A stretch of DNA of 64,000 nucleotides, taken from positions 6,059,517 to 6,123,516 of the forward strand of contig OX235263.1 of assembly GCA_944472135.2 (NCBI GenBank), written 5' to 3'. The translations under genes and the position numbers were made by a program. Under the pieces are notes generated by a model that did no database searches, had not been told where the DNA came from, and saw nothing but the letters and a program-made list of their open reading frames with translations. Shown here one piece after another: positions 1 to 10,828 of the stretch (position 1 is the first letter of the stretch; every line of letters begins with the position of its first letter). Origin of the DNA: Trichobilharzia regenti. Lineage: Eukaryota > Platyhelminthes > Trematoda > Strigeidida > Schistosomatidae.

Positions 1-87
1 TTGAAACGGAACTAATCCCTAAAGGCAAACTCTTGAATACGTAAAGCATCCACGGCATAGATATCTTCTAGTGTCATTTTGTCAGTC

Positions 88-1245
88 ATTATTGTATTAT
101 TATTATTATTATTGTTCCCCTGGGTTCCTAGTGGAACATAGGCCTTCAACTGCACGTATCCACTTGCTTCTGTCTTCTGCTACACTTTTCACCTGCATCC
201 ATGTTAGTCTATCCTTGCATTGAATTATTTTCTCTTTCGCCATTCTCCTCTCTTCTATTAGCTTCCAAGTGTCTGTTGAGAGCCATTCCTTGTCTTGTCT
301 CTTCTTTCTTCCTAGAACCGTTGAACACGTTTCGTTGAAAATCACCTGGTCTTCCACGCATGATTCCTCAGTGATGTCGTGTAGTGTTCCTGCTTTGCTC
401 TGGCAGTTGCAGTGAAAGTGTCTTTCGTGGTTGTGTCCTTCAGTAATTGAGTGTTGAACTTGCATTGTGGCCTATCACCGGCTATCCTCAAGGCTTTTAG
501 CTTCGCCTTGAAAGTCTCTTGTACTAGATAGTGGTCTGCTCCTCTCCTCGGCTTTGCGTCCAGTAGGCACCGTCTCCACTTTCTTGAAATTGAGATGAAG
601 TCTATTTGGTTCTTGGTGTGTCCATCTGGTGAAATCCATGTCGTCTTGTGTACATCCTTGTGTTTGAACACACTACCACCAATCACCAAATCATTGAAGG
701 CGCAGAAGTCTGAGAAGAGTTCACCATTGTCGTTCATTTCACCGAGGGCCTCACGACCCATGTTGAGTTCTCTTCCTGTATTGTCTCCTCCCAGTTCCTC
801 ATTCATATCACCCATCAGGATTTCGATATCGCCACTTGGGACGTTGTACATTTCTGTTTATAGTTGTCTGTAGAAATCCTCCTTCTTCTCTTGTTCTGAG
901 ACGTTTGTAGGCGCATAACATTGAATGATTGTAAGCTCCCTTCCTTTTGAGTTGAACCTAGCTGTCATTATCTTGGGGGCGATTGGTTCCCACTGCATGA
1001 GAGCTTTGGCTGTTGTTGGTGACATCATGATAGCCACTCCCTTGGTGGGCTTGTGGTTGTCCTCTGGGTGACCGGAATAGATTACTGTCTCTCCAGTTGA
1101 CAGTTGGCACCTTCCACATTCGTTCCATCTGATCTCGCAGATTCTCAACACCTCTATTCTATATCTCCTCATTTCTGCGGCTACCTAAGCAGTCTTTCCA
1201 GTTTTGTACATTGTATAAATATTCCACGTCTCCATCCTTATTTTT
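88..1245 (-). mobile_element. RTE-clade retrotransposon copy with its reverse transcriptase deleted
   Basis: Read on the minus strand, this is the same element as the nearly full-length RTE at 50932-54465. The N-terminal endonuclease is present in two broken frames (about 1172-858 and 851-342), with the landmarks EIRWNECG, YAPTNVSEQ, GDMNEELGG and DFISISRKWRR. The frame at 465-109 then jumps from KEKIIQCKD straight to KSVAEDRSKWIRAVEGLCSTRN, the extreme C-terminus. About 590 residues, including the whole reverse transcriptase, are missing and the join is in frame. The 3' end is normal: the gttcctagtggaac motif followed by an ATT microsatellite. It cannot move by itself. Confidence 0.9.
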
Positions 1246-1439
1246 GCTTTCATCGATCATACGGATGGTATATAAGAGAAGTTTTAAAATTTAATAATAA
1301 TTAGCATGACAAATTAATCAAGAAGTATGTATGAAAACACAAAAATAAAACTCATACTACTAATAATAATGACGATATGTATGTCAAGCATGGACAGTAT
1401 GACGGAAACACAAACTATAAGAAATTTAAATCACCAGTA
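1246..1439. other. AT-rich stretch, nothing recognised
   Basis: This stretch has no coding signal and no match to other repeats in the window. It lies between the RTE fragment and a PLE remnant. Confidence 0.5.
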
Positions 1440-2140
1440 GTACTTCGATAAAAAAAACCTCAGAAAGCATCTTACTTACAATTCTTAACAATACAGGCGG
1501 GAATATAAGTGCCTAGCATTCAACCCCACAAACTCAATTAGAAACAAGCTTTGTCGTTCAAAGGATCAATCCTGAGGAGCCTTTAAGACAAAACAATTTA
1601 GTTTATCTAATACCCTGCCTGGAATGATTGTCAGGCTAAATACATAGGTCAAACTAGTAGAACAGGGGCAATCAGACTAGCCAATCATAAAAACCTAGCA
1701 GAATCCAGATCAGCTGACGCGAATAAGATAAGAAATATGAGGAAAACGATAGTTAAGCTATAGCACACACTACATGCAAATACACAAAACCATACAATAG
1801 GATGGATGGGATAAGATGACAGTTTCAAAAATATAATGTAGCAGCAATTTAGACGGAGAGATTGATAACGAGCTTATTAATCGAATCAACTGAGAGGAGT
1901 ACTTATAAGAGAAATGATTCAAAACCTGTCAGACTGGACATCTACGGAATTCTGCTACCCCTACGACGAATAGGAATGAATACTGGGAATTTTAAAACGA
2001 AAGTGTCAGTTGTTCTTTTCGAAACTACGTCATCCAGTAATCAGTAATGCTGTTTCACTGTGTCAGTGATATATCTAATAAACAAAAGTAATATGGGACT
2101 ACACACTACTACATTGCCAAGTTTTATACGTAGAGCTTAA
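1440..2140 (+). mobile_element. PLE-A 3' remnant (Penelope-like element)
   Basis: This is a decayed 3' part of a Penelope-like element. It matches the better copy on the minus strand at 49310-49935 over its length, including the remnant coding segment NSIRNKLC and the non-coding tail with tcgaatcaactg and acgtcatccagt. Stops and frameshifts break the GIY-YIG region. The same family recurs at 7.1-9.6 kb and 49-55 kb. Confidence 0.8.
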
Positions 2141-3400
2141 AAATCCCCATTGAGTCATATGAAAAAGAGAAGATTTTCAGCGAAGAGACGAGAACAGGAT
2201 GGAACACCAAAAAGATCTATCTACAGAAAGTCGACCTGGAATAGACAGCTTACTAACTTTCACAGTTGGTTACCTCTATACACCAAACGAAACCTGATCC
2301 GTTCACTCAGCTACAGAGTTCGCAGATTTCGCACCCAAAACACCATAGAAGATGAACTGAACAATCTCAAGAGAATCCTAGTCGAGAATTGTTATCCGGA
2401 ACGATTTATTCCGAAATCTATGAATCCTAGACCACAAAACCCGCCCACTCTTAGCATCCCAAAAAAACTGCTCTACATGAACCTTCAATTCAATGGAGAT
2501 ATGTCTGCGGAAACCCTAAAAAATCGACTGTCGTGCTCACTGAAGAAGACCTTCTTCGCAGCTGAACTACGACTAACTTTCTCCATGTGAACGCGAAGGA
2601 TAAGCTGCCACTACTGGCCTCATCAGTGTGTACTTATCAATTCATGTGCTCGTGTGGAGCCAGGTATATCGGCCGTACCCAGCGTTTGCTTTCCAAGCGT
2701 ATCACCGAACACTTATCAACATGGTTTTACAAAGGAGAAAAACGATGCCCCCAAAACTCCGTCTTAGAAAGTCTGATAGATTCCGGACACCAAACTACAC
2801 TTGTCATTCTAAATTAATTCCTTTTTACAACGATAAATTCTATGCTATTGAATTTCACACTATATTACGTAACGTTTTTGTTTCATTCGATTTGTCTACT
2901 AATCCTATAATTGCACACCCTTTTTCAAGTTCTATCCCTCCTATGAATTATTCCATGTATGACATCAATTGCTTTGCCACTTGACATTTAACTACGATTA
3001 TAATCACAAACATTTTAGTTTTAATTGAACTTCATATTATTATTATTATTTTATGCATTCACACCTAAGATTCAATTCCCTCATCGGATATAACTTCTTA
3101 AAAAAACCATATATATATATACGACTGTACAGCTTGATGATAAATTCGTTGAAAAGAGTCTCTTCGCTGAATGGTCACTTGTTTTGATTTTCTAAATGTT
3201 ACAATGGGAATTTTCCATGAGTTAAAAAATACCAAACTACACCTCAAACAAACTTAAAAGTCGTCTACAGAGTAAAAATTAGTCTTCTTGAAGGTGTACG
3301 AATCAGACTTCTTCAAACTACAGAAGCAATAGCAATTCACTTGCTAAGTCCTGAACTCTGCACACAGAAGAAGCTCGTTCAATCACTACATTTGTAATGG
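2141..3400 (+). mobile_element. PLE-B C-terminal half, split by a nested PLE tail
   Basis: This is a Penelope-like element covering the end of the reverse transcriptase and the GIY-YIG endonuclease. The frame at 2150-2590 has the PLE signature RKSTWNRQLTNFHSWLPLY and TKRNLIRSL. After a frameshift, 2587-2800 encodes the GIY-YIG core CTYQFMCSCGARYIGRTQR and KRITEHL. The C-terminus (TTEAIAIHLLSPELCTQKK) resumes at 3243-3395, after a 430-bp insertion. It is a dead copy because of the frameshift and insertion. Confidence 0.88.
2801..3230 (+). mobile_element. PLE 3' non-coding tail inserted in a PLE, 12-bp target duplication
   Basis: The 12-mer accaaactacac occurs at 2789-2800 and again at 3231-3242, exactly flanking this block. 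The disrupted PLE reading resumes across it. The insert resembles PLE 3' UTR (compare 55900-56100) and ends in the PLE tail motif with gcttgatgataaattcg. It carries no coding sequence. Confidence 0.8.
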
Positions 3401-3735
3401 ACGTAGTCTATCTTATTACCCGACAAGTAAATTCTACCTAATCTCTATTTTCCTTTCTTCTGTCTCTTCATTAGTATTATTTTGTCTTCTCAATTGTAAT
3501 ATTTTCCATTTTCAGCCTTCTTTGTTCTCTACCTCCACCCGACTTAATTTCTACACCTCACTACCACTTTTACTGACTTGACCAACGCTCGATTTCTAGT
3601 CATTTATGTTACATCATCCAACTTATTTGCTTAATTTCAGTTCTAATTTAAATGGCATTATTTTATACGTATATCTTGCGTATGCCTACTTGTTTTTGCT
3701 TACTTCCCACAGCCTACCTCATAATCTCGTTCTTT
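3401..3735. other. AT-rich 3' flank of a PLE
   Basis: This is a non-coding, pyrimidine- and AT-rich stretch after the PLE-B stop. It resembles PLE 3' UTRs in composition only. No gene is seen. Confidence 0.4.
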
Positions 3736-3740
3736 ACAGT

Positions 3741-3925
3741 GTGCGTCGGTGGCACAGTGGTTAGGACTCTCGCCGACCATGCACATGGTCCGGGGTTCGA
3801 GCCCACGCCGACGCACACCTGATATCTATGGTCGGCCTGCAAAATTGGGCTACCGATATCCACGCTGAAAATTCCACACTTGTACCAAAATACAGTGTGG
3901 AATCAAGCTGTAATAAAAAAAAAGG
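3741..3925 (+). mobile_element. tRNA-headed SINE with a CR1-like tail
   Basis: Positions 3743-3815 form a tRNA-like head: a 7-bp acceptor stem (gcgtcgg with ccgacgc), an A box (tggcacagtggttagg) and a B box (ggttcgagccc). The body ends in a tail with the motif gctgaaaattccacac and tgtggaatcaagctgtaat, then an A run. That tail matches the 3' ends of CR1-like elements here (5900-5940 and 11765-11805). Pol III transcription from the internal boxes and mobilisation by a CR1-like enzyme are inferred. Confidence 0.85.
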
Positions 3926-4490
3926 ATGTAGTAGAGTATAGGGTGATAGCAACAACGGTAGCAGCAGTCTTGTCTTACACTTGTCTTCACCTCATGTATA
4001 GGCATAATGTACTTATAATGTTGTTTACTAAAGCAAAAAATAAGAGGTTAAAATTTTACAGAAATGTACTCACATTTTTTAAACTTTTAAATACTATTTC
4101 TTCCAATCTAGCCTTAATGATGTTTTTTTCTATGTTTCTTTGTGTTTTCTCTGTTTCTATGCCTAGAAAAGTGTTTTTTTAAAAAAAGTGTTTACCCAAA
4201 ATATGCGTGTTGTTTATCATGTCAACTCTTGACCTTAAAATAACCTTAAAATAAAAAAAATCTGATTTAAATGAGGAATTTATTTATTTAAAGATACAGA
4301 TAATAAGAAGGTGACAAAAGATATTCAGAGTTCTTTATAATTTATCTCATCCCTTCGTTATCTATAGGGAAGCGCGGGCTTAGTTAAGTGTCTAACAAGC
4401 TTGAATGGAACTCGAACGAGTAACGACGAGATAGGCCTTAGGCTAAAGGTGGTATGGAAGAGATCATGTGAGGAGATGACAGGGACATCT
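3926..4490. other. No gene recognised
   Basis: This is AT-rich sequence. A short segment near 4310-4400 (with gcttagttaagtgtctaa) is repeated near 6095-6190 on the same strand, so at least part is an old dispersed repeat. Confidence 0.4.
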
Positions 4491-5953
4491 TATTAAATAA
4501 ACTTGCTGCAAGTTAAACAGAATGTTGGGCTTTTAACTGGTTACATTCCTATTTCTCAGAAAGAAAGCAGTACACCGTGTATAAAGGGAAGTCTTCCACT
4601 TCATTGCCTACTGAAGCCGGTACCCCTCAAGGCGCTGTCTTTCCTACTTTTCTTTTCTCTTTCTTCTTGCATGACTTGCCTCATTCTGATGAAATAAACT
4701 TTGTGAAGTACTCTGTTAACTCCCAGCTAGATTGTTCCAAAATAAATAGCTTTCTGTCGGGAGTCAGTAAATGGTCTAAGTCTAACGGTCTTCAAGTGAA
4801 TCCTTCTAAATGTCAAACTGTTAATTTCAGCTTAAGATGTAAACGACAGTTAAAAGAAGTCGTCAATTCTCATGACAGTTGTAAAATTGACGACAATGAT
4901 CAAGGAATCAAATCAGAAATTAAGTATCTTGGACTTTTTCTCTCTTCTGATCTCTCCTGGTCTTCTCATGTCTTAGCGATCTCCAGTAAAATATTCCGCT
5001 TGACATTTTTCATTAAGAAGTTGAGGCACTCGGGTATAACTCAACCCCTCTTCTTACAGTTCATAAACTCTTGCATCCTACCTATTCTTCTTTATTGTTC
5101 ACCCTTATTCTTTCCTGGTTTGCTTAAAAAGGACTATGTCACAATTCGTAGAATGCTGAAGACGGTCAGTCAGTAGAGTGAGTGGTGTCCCAGTGGACCA
5201 CATAGTTAACATCGTTGTCGATAGGCACTTGACTTCGTGCAATAAATTTGCTAGAGGGATTTTGTTTGACTTGGAGCATCCACTTTACCCTTTACTCAGC
5301 TTTCACCTTGCATCTCCTTCTCAGGTAGAACAAAAAGTAACTTCAGAAAACTGTATGCTCGCACGTCTAAGTATAAGAATTCTATGATACCATACTTTGC
5401 ACGTATTTAATGTGATGAAAATAGTGTCAGGCAAGAATTAACTAACCTTTTTTCATCTAGTAAATAAACAATTTCCTCCATCCATCCATCCTTATATACC
5501 TTCAAGTTTTACTTTTATTATTTCTATTATATTTATGGTCCTGTTACTTCTTCTGTTTTACTCTCATAATTGCAAACACCAACTTATCTCCATGACGGCT
5601 GTAATCTTTGTTTTTCCCCTCACCATATCATCATGTAAAGAGAACATTATATCCAATATTTTTAAACATGTTAGGATTTCTATACCGCATTGACAATACT
5701 GTGCGAAACAAGCCCACGGCAATTCTCACTTGTATTCTTATTATTATTACCCTAGCTGTTATCATTATTATTGCTATTTCCATTTTATGTGCTGCATGTT
5801 TTTGACACTACCTCTATTGTAAATGTGGAAAATTTTCTGTGTGATTAATTTTATTTATAATTTGAGGAAATTAGATGGAATATTGTGATTAATGCTGAAA
5901 ATTCCATTCTGTATCACAAGTACTAGCTTTGGAATAAAGTATATTATTATTCA
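4491..5953 (+). mobile_element. CR1-like LINE, 5'-truncated 3' half
   Basis: This non-LTR retrotransposon fragment has the reverse transcriptase fingers/palm motif GTPQGAVFPTFLF. The catalytic box is degraded (FVKYSVN where FVKYADD is expected). Further on are LQVNPSKCQTVNFS, IKYLGLFLSSDLSWSSHV and INSCILPILLYCSP, followed by a second frame (VPVDHIVNIVVDRHL). The 3' UTR ends in the family's terminal motif gctgaaaattccattctg and ggaataaag. It is inactive: the catalytic aspartates are lost and the frame is broken near 5175. Confidence 0.88.
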
Positions 5954-6390
5954 CAATCAGAGAGCCAGCTAAAGAGGACCGCTGAGAAAGAGTGACTTGG
6001 AGATGTTTTGTTGAAGTCCAATGTTCCACTCGGAAATCAAGGGAAAAATAATAATAGTAAAAATAAATTAGAATACAGTACGCTAGCGTTTACAAAAGGT
6101 CAATGCACTCTGCTAGTAGATATTTAGAATTCTTTAGTTCATCTCATGTGTTCAGTTTCAAGGCAGGCTTAGTTAAGTGTCTAAGAAAACGGGTAATAGC
6201 CCTAAGTAGGTCAAATAAAGACCTAAACGATGAAATGAAACAGATAGAAGATTAGCTGGTTGGTGTTAAATAACTAACTCAATAAACCCAATAAAATTCA
6301 TTAGGAGAATCAAAAAAATGTCAAAAGCAAAATAAGATTAATGGTGAAACTAATAATCACAACACAAATAAGAGAGAATGTAAGGCATCT
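5954..6390. other. Mostly unrecognised; short RTE/SINE-type 3' tail near 5990-6060
   Basis: Around 5990-6060 (+) the motif gttgaagtccaatgttccac with an AAT-rich tail resembles the 3' terminus shared by the RTE elements and SINEs here. The rest has no coding signal and no recognised repeat. Confidence 0.45.
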
Positions 6391-7120
6391 ACAGTAGTTT
6401 TACAATGTAAAGAGGGATATCTGAGGCCCTGCGTAGGATTCTCAATAAATCAGTAAATAGAGACAAGCTCTGTAGGCTAAAAGACCCTGTTGGTGTATCC
6501 AATTGAACAAAATAATATAATTTACAAAATACCCTCCAATGACTGTGAGTTAAGTCAACTACATAGTCAGCATGGAAGAATCCCTTCATTCATTATCTAC
6601 CGGTGCCTAATAAATTGCCAAAATCACCGAAGCATCGCATGTTCCAAACAACAGAGGCTATTGTAATTCACCTCAAACAACCAGTGCTCTGTATTCAAAA
6701 TAGGCAAGTCCAGCCAGCCCCTACTACTACTGCCCTGCACTCTTCGGCCTTCAGTAGAAACTATAAACTCATGAATTTCTAATAGTCTTATCTTTCCTAA
6801 TTTTACTGACATTCAGCTCATTTTTGATCGCACACTAGTCATTCAGTAACTAGTGTACTGTGTCTAGTTGTATCTTCGGTGCAGACTTAATTTTATCAGT
6901 CAAGCTTGCTTATTGTTATGTGGATGCTATCCAGCTGTAATCTGTCAATATTATTGATTTGATGTTATTTAAACATGAATGCTTTTCATCACACTAATTC
7001 ATTCATTCACTCACTATAATGTTTATATAACTGTAGAGCTTGATGACGAAGAGGTTATCGAAAAGAAGTGTACTCTTTGTTCAGTATTCATTCTTTGGAA
7101 AATTTCAGGAAATTTCAACT
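6391..7120 (+). mobile_element. Composite of two PLE C-terminal remnants
   Basis: About 6405-6580 reads as PLE-A (ALRRILNKS, KLCRLKDP). From about 6620 the reading becomes that of another PLE type, HRMFQTTEAIVIHLKQPVLC, with a tail shared with 19.2-19.65 kb and, inverted, 32.6-33.1 kb. The tail ends in gtagagcttgatgacgaag. The join between the two PLE types inside one block suggests template switching or nested insertion. Confidence 0.7.
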
Positions 7121-7560
7121 AAATAGCTCAAACTAGTAGATCAGGCAGGAGTAGTGAGATTGTCTGTCAGAACATAAGAATTTAGGCAAAGCTAGAATAA
7201 TTGACTCCACAGGCGAAGGTAAGTAATTTAGAAGAAAGCACTCAGCACTACACTGCACTGCACCGCATGCATTAACACACAACCACACAATAGGGTGGGT
7301 GGGAGAGGGTTAAAATTCTAAAAAGTAATCAATGTAGGTGGAAAGAGAGAGAGATTGATTACTGAATCTTGCCTGATTCATCGAGTCTACACTCAACACA
7401 ACACATGCAACAAAAATGACTCAGTGCAAATACCATAGATATGCATGGAAGATATTATTACCACTAGTCAGTCAGTCAAATCAGAGGATAATAATAAATA
7501 ATGTTAAAATGTATTCAATTCACATGATAACATTCCAACACGTTAATTTATCTTATATTG
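7121..7560 (+). mobile_element. PLE-A 3' region, left arm of an inverted PLE cluster
   Basis: This segment (agctcaaactagtagatcagg ... agggtgggtgggagagg) is PLE-A 3' sequence. It reappears inverted at about 8760-9010. No open frame remains. Confidence 0.7.
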
Positions 7561-7754
7561 ATTTTATTCAATCAAATGTCTAATCGCATCAATTTTTACT
7601 CAAGTTTATAAGTGAAGCCAGAAAGTTGTATGAGTGAATAGTACCTTGATATGATTATGACTGCCAGTAATAAATTGTGCCTGAAACGTGTGGTCATCAG
7701 CAAATAATACTAAATAAAGACCACTGTGTGATTTTATCATAATAAACATTTCAT

Positions 7755-8170
7755 CTAGATATGATAGAGAAGATTTGTAGCTCAGGTGGATGATTTTGAT
7801 GTGGTTTTGTTCTGTGAGCTGGATGGTTAGTTGGCGAAGCTTTCATCACGCTACTGGGTGATGAATGAATTTTATAGTTTTCTTTGTTCTCTTCTATTTG
7901 TCGTCGTTAGGATAGTAAAATTTTCCCGATATCTGGATGGAGAGGTGTTGAATCACACCTATTACACGTATTTGCAGTTGATTCGATAAATAAAGCTTCT
8001 GTTATCGATCTCTCCCTCCACTCTGTAGTTCTTGAAGAAAATCGGACAACTGGAATTCATCCTAGATGGCATGAAACCTAATAATCGAAATGTTTCATCA
8101 CCCTACTGGGTGATGAAAGCTTCGCCAACTAACCATCCAGCTCAGAGAACAAAACCACATCAAAATCATT
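7755..8170 (-). mobile_element. Inverted PLE-A terminal block with short inverted flanks
   Basis: The outer segments 7780-7865 and 8095-8160 are inverted copies of each other (motif agctggatggttagttgg). Between them, 7876-8092 is an inverted and almost identical copy of 9203-9421. This is the PLE terminal-repeat region, non-coding, in foldback arrangement. Confidence 0.7.
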
Positions 8171-8275
8171 TCATCTATAATGAAGAACAATGAATACGTA
8201 TGTGATGCCCACAGAGATTAGTGCTGATAACACATGAATGCAGTGGAAATGTACCGCTGGTGATATAATACTAGA

Positions 8276-8480
8276 ATGTCAGTGGTTCAATTGGTAGAAT
8301 GGTTACTCATTATGTTGGAAGTCCAGGGTTGGATTTTCTGATCACGCCCTACCTTAACTTTGCTCAGCTAGTAATAATGCCGGTAAAGGAGAAAGGCTGA
8401 GCACAGTGAGGCTTGTGACACCAATTCGTATAAAGAAAGATAGAACCCATCGCTATAAGTATAGAACTTGGGCATAGTGG
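8276..8480 (+). mobile_element. Degenerate tRNA-headed SINE
   Basis: A decayed head (gtggttcaattggtagaatg ... gtccagggttggatt) is followed by a body with ataatgccggtaaaggagaa. This is the layout of the SINEs at 14856 and 58122. The acceptor stem is lost. Identification is by layout and scattered identity only. Confidence 0.5.
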
Positions 8481-8499
8481 CAGAGTATAATTCCTTTGT

Positions 8500-9075
8500 G
8501 GATAAAACTTATTCTGATAAACCACGCAGTATTGTTATACAGTAATATTTACTGATGACCACACGTTTCGAGCACAATTTATTACTCCTCACAATCCTAT
8601 CAAGGCACTACTCACACAACTTTTTAACTTCGTTTATATAACGCCATTATTTCTCATCGCTTGACTTGATCGGTAGGTGTATTTTCCGTACCTACCGTAA
8701 GAGTGATGAGTCGCTTCTATTGCATGTATTGTGTTGGTGTAGTCTCGATGAACCAGGACTCAGTAATCAATCTCTGTCTACCTCCACCTACCAATATTAC
8801 TTCTTAGAATTTTAATCCTCTCCCATCCACCCTATTGTGTCATTGCGTGAATGCTTGTTAATGCATGCAGTGCAGTGTAGTGCTGAGTGCTTTCTTCTAA
8901 ATTACTTATCTTCACTGTCGGAGTCAATTATTCTAAACTTGGCTAAATTCTTATGTTCTGACAGGCAATCTCACTACCCTACCTGATCTACTAGTTTGAG
9001 CTATGCAGTTCACCCCACTCACAGTGGTTGCAAGGTATTTTGTAAATGATATTATTTTGTTTAATCAGGTCCACC
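8500..9075 (-). mobile_element. PLE-A 3' remnant, right arm of the inverted cluster
   Basis: On the minus strand this matches the PLE-A 3' region at 7121-7500 and 49600-49850, including the agggtggatgggagaggatt stretch. Coding sequence is degraded. Confidence 0.7.
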
Positions 9076-9202
9076 GGGTCATCACTACTGATACTTCAAG
9101 ACTTCAAACTTGAAGTTCTGAATTCTACTCAGAAAGGAAAGCAATTTTTAAAAAATATACTGAAATGTCTGACCCGCAAATATACACAAAATATTACTTA
9201 GC

Positions 9203-9605
9203 ACTAAAACATTTCGATTATTAGGTTTCATGCCCATCTAGGATGAATTCCAGTTGTCCGATTTCTTCAAGAACTGCAGGGTGAGGGAGAGATCGATAAC
9301 AGAAGCTTTATTTATCGAATCAACTGCAAATACGTGTAATAGGAGTGATTCAACACCTCTCCATCCAGATATCGGGAAAATTTTACTATCCTAACGACGA
9401 CAAATAGAAGAGAACAAAGAAACCTATAAAACTCAAGTTTCGAAGTCGTGTGATTATAATTGATGAAATGATTATAAACAATAAATTTTGTTCGAAACGT
9501 CATCCAGTATGTCATAATACTGTTTCAGTGATTGTGTGGTACATCTAATAAACAAACTAATATGGAATTACTTACTGCCACAGTGCCCAAGCTTTACACA
9601 TATAT
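9203..9605 (+). mobile_element. PLE-A 3' terminal tail
   Basis: This is a non-coding PLE-A tail with cgaatcaactgcaaatacg and acgtcatccagtatgtc, matching 1860-2130 on the same strand and 49310-49640 inverted. Its first 218 bp are present almost unchanged in inverted orientation at 7876-8092. Confidence 0.75.
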
Positions 9606-9609
9606 TCAT

Positions 9610-10292
9610 GAACCACCATTATTTAGAAAATCATTGAAAACCAGCGGAAAGCACTTGACACCTTGACGGTTGTTTCAGTGTACTCTGAGAATCTGTAACA
9701 ATGTGCCCCCTCCACCCAACCGACAGGAATCGAACCTTAGGCATTCAAGTTGCAGGATCAAGCCGGTTGACCATTTAGCCACTTGGTCCGGAATTCAATG
9801 ACCTAAGAATTTGAACTTTGTCAATACATGATGATATAGCTCTCTGCCTTCACCAATTCCTTCGGTGTCCACATTCACCTCATTGTGACAATGATAGATA
9901 CAAAACCAATATTTGAAAATTAATCTGATGCTCACTAGCAACTGGCCCTATTCAGACAGTTGACCTGGGGTTCTAATGGGAAGCCGTGACCAGTAGGGTA
10001 CAGCAGATCGAAGATGAGGCTGTAACTCATCGAAGAAGACATTGCGAAATGGTCGCTCTGTGTCGTGAATTGGCAGAAGTTACAATTCATGGGCCATTGA
10101 ATCGGTTCCCAGTGGCCAATGGTCTAAGAGCTCGCCTTGTAACCAGAAGGTCCTGGGTTCGAACCCCATCAGGTGGGTGCGTACTGATGAAGAGTCCCAA
10201 GCTGGGCTGACGAAAAAGCTGTCCAGTACTTCCAGGTTTTCCAGTGGTTCTCTAACTGATGTTAGCTCATGATGAAATCCTCCATGCAATGA
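9610..10292. repeat. Foldback repeat, copy 1 (tRNA-like boxes, hammerhead-like core)
   Basis: The right arm (+, about 9930-10292) is well preserved. It has an A-box region (ccaatggtctaagagc), a B box (gggttcgaaccc), then gtactgatgaagagtccc with gacgaaaa and ctgtccagtac, and ends ctaactgatgttagctcatg. The left arm (9610-9900) is a diverged inverted partner, with cgaatcgaacc and agccacttggtcc. The hammerhead core has A where C3 should be, and one stem is altered, so a working ribozyme is unlikely. Confidence 0.7.
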
Positions 10293-10299
10293 TAGATCT

Positions 10300-10828
10300 C
10301 ACTGATCACAACTTCCGATCACCATCAGTGAGCTGGTAATTTGTATTCAGACAAAGTTGACAAATAAGGAAAAGACTTAAACAGTGAAGAAGAAAATTTC
10401 CCCCCTTTCGATAATTCATTTTCATACTCCACTTTACAGTCGAAATTATACTTCACAAACAATTCATAAGACCAATAGCATAATGGCAAAATTTGCCCCC
10501 GAAAAACGTACTGCATAATATATGAGGTGTAGTCTAGAAGGCATGACTAACTGGGAATTAGAAAAGAGGCAAAAGTTGGGATGAGGTAATAAGTGCGTGA
10601 AAATGATGACTAATCAGTATACTTGTGTAGAATGGACAAGAACCAGTGGAAAGACGATAAAATCTGTATGAAAACTCAATGTCATAGATAAACACTCATA
10701 GACTGATAACAAAATAAGGATGATGAGAATAATAATAATATAGTAAACTTAGACGATAAAAGGAAGCAAAATTAAAGTAAGAACGTTACTCTGGCCACTG
10801 TGCGGAGAGTGAATGAATGTAGTGCATC
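10300..10828. other. No gene or repeat recognised
   Basis: This AT-rich sequence has no convincing coding signal and no match to other families in the window. A small AATAATA run lies near 10725-10740. Confidence 0.5.

Noticed and set aside
10320..10520. Direct-repeat array / CRISPR-like structure
   Set aside because: No regularly spaced repeats of constant length were found anywhere in the window; all repeats are dispersed transposons or simple repeats.
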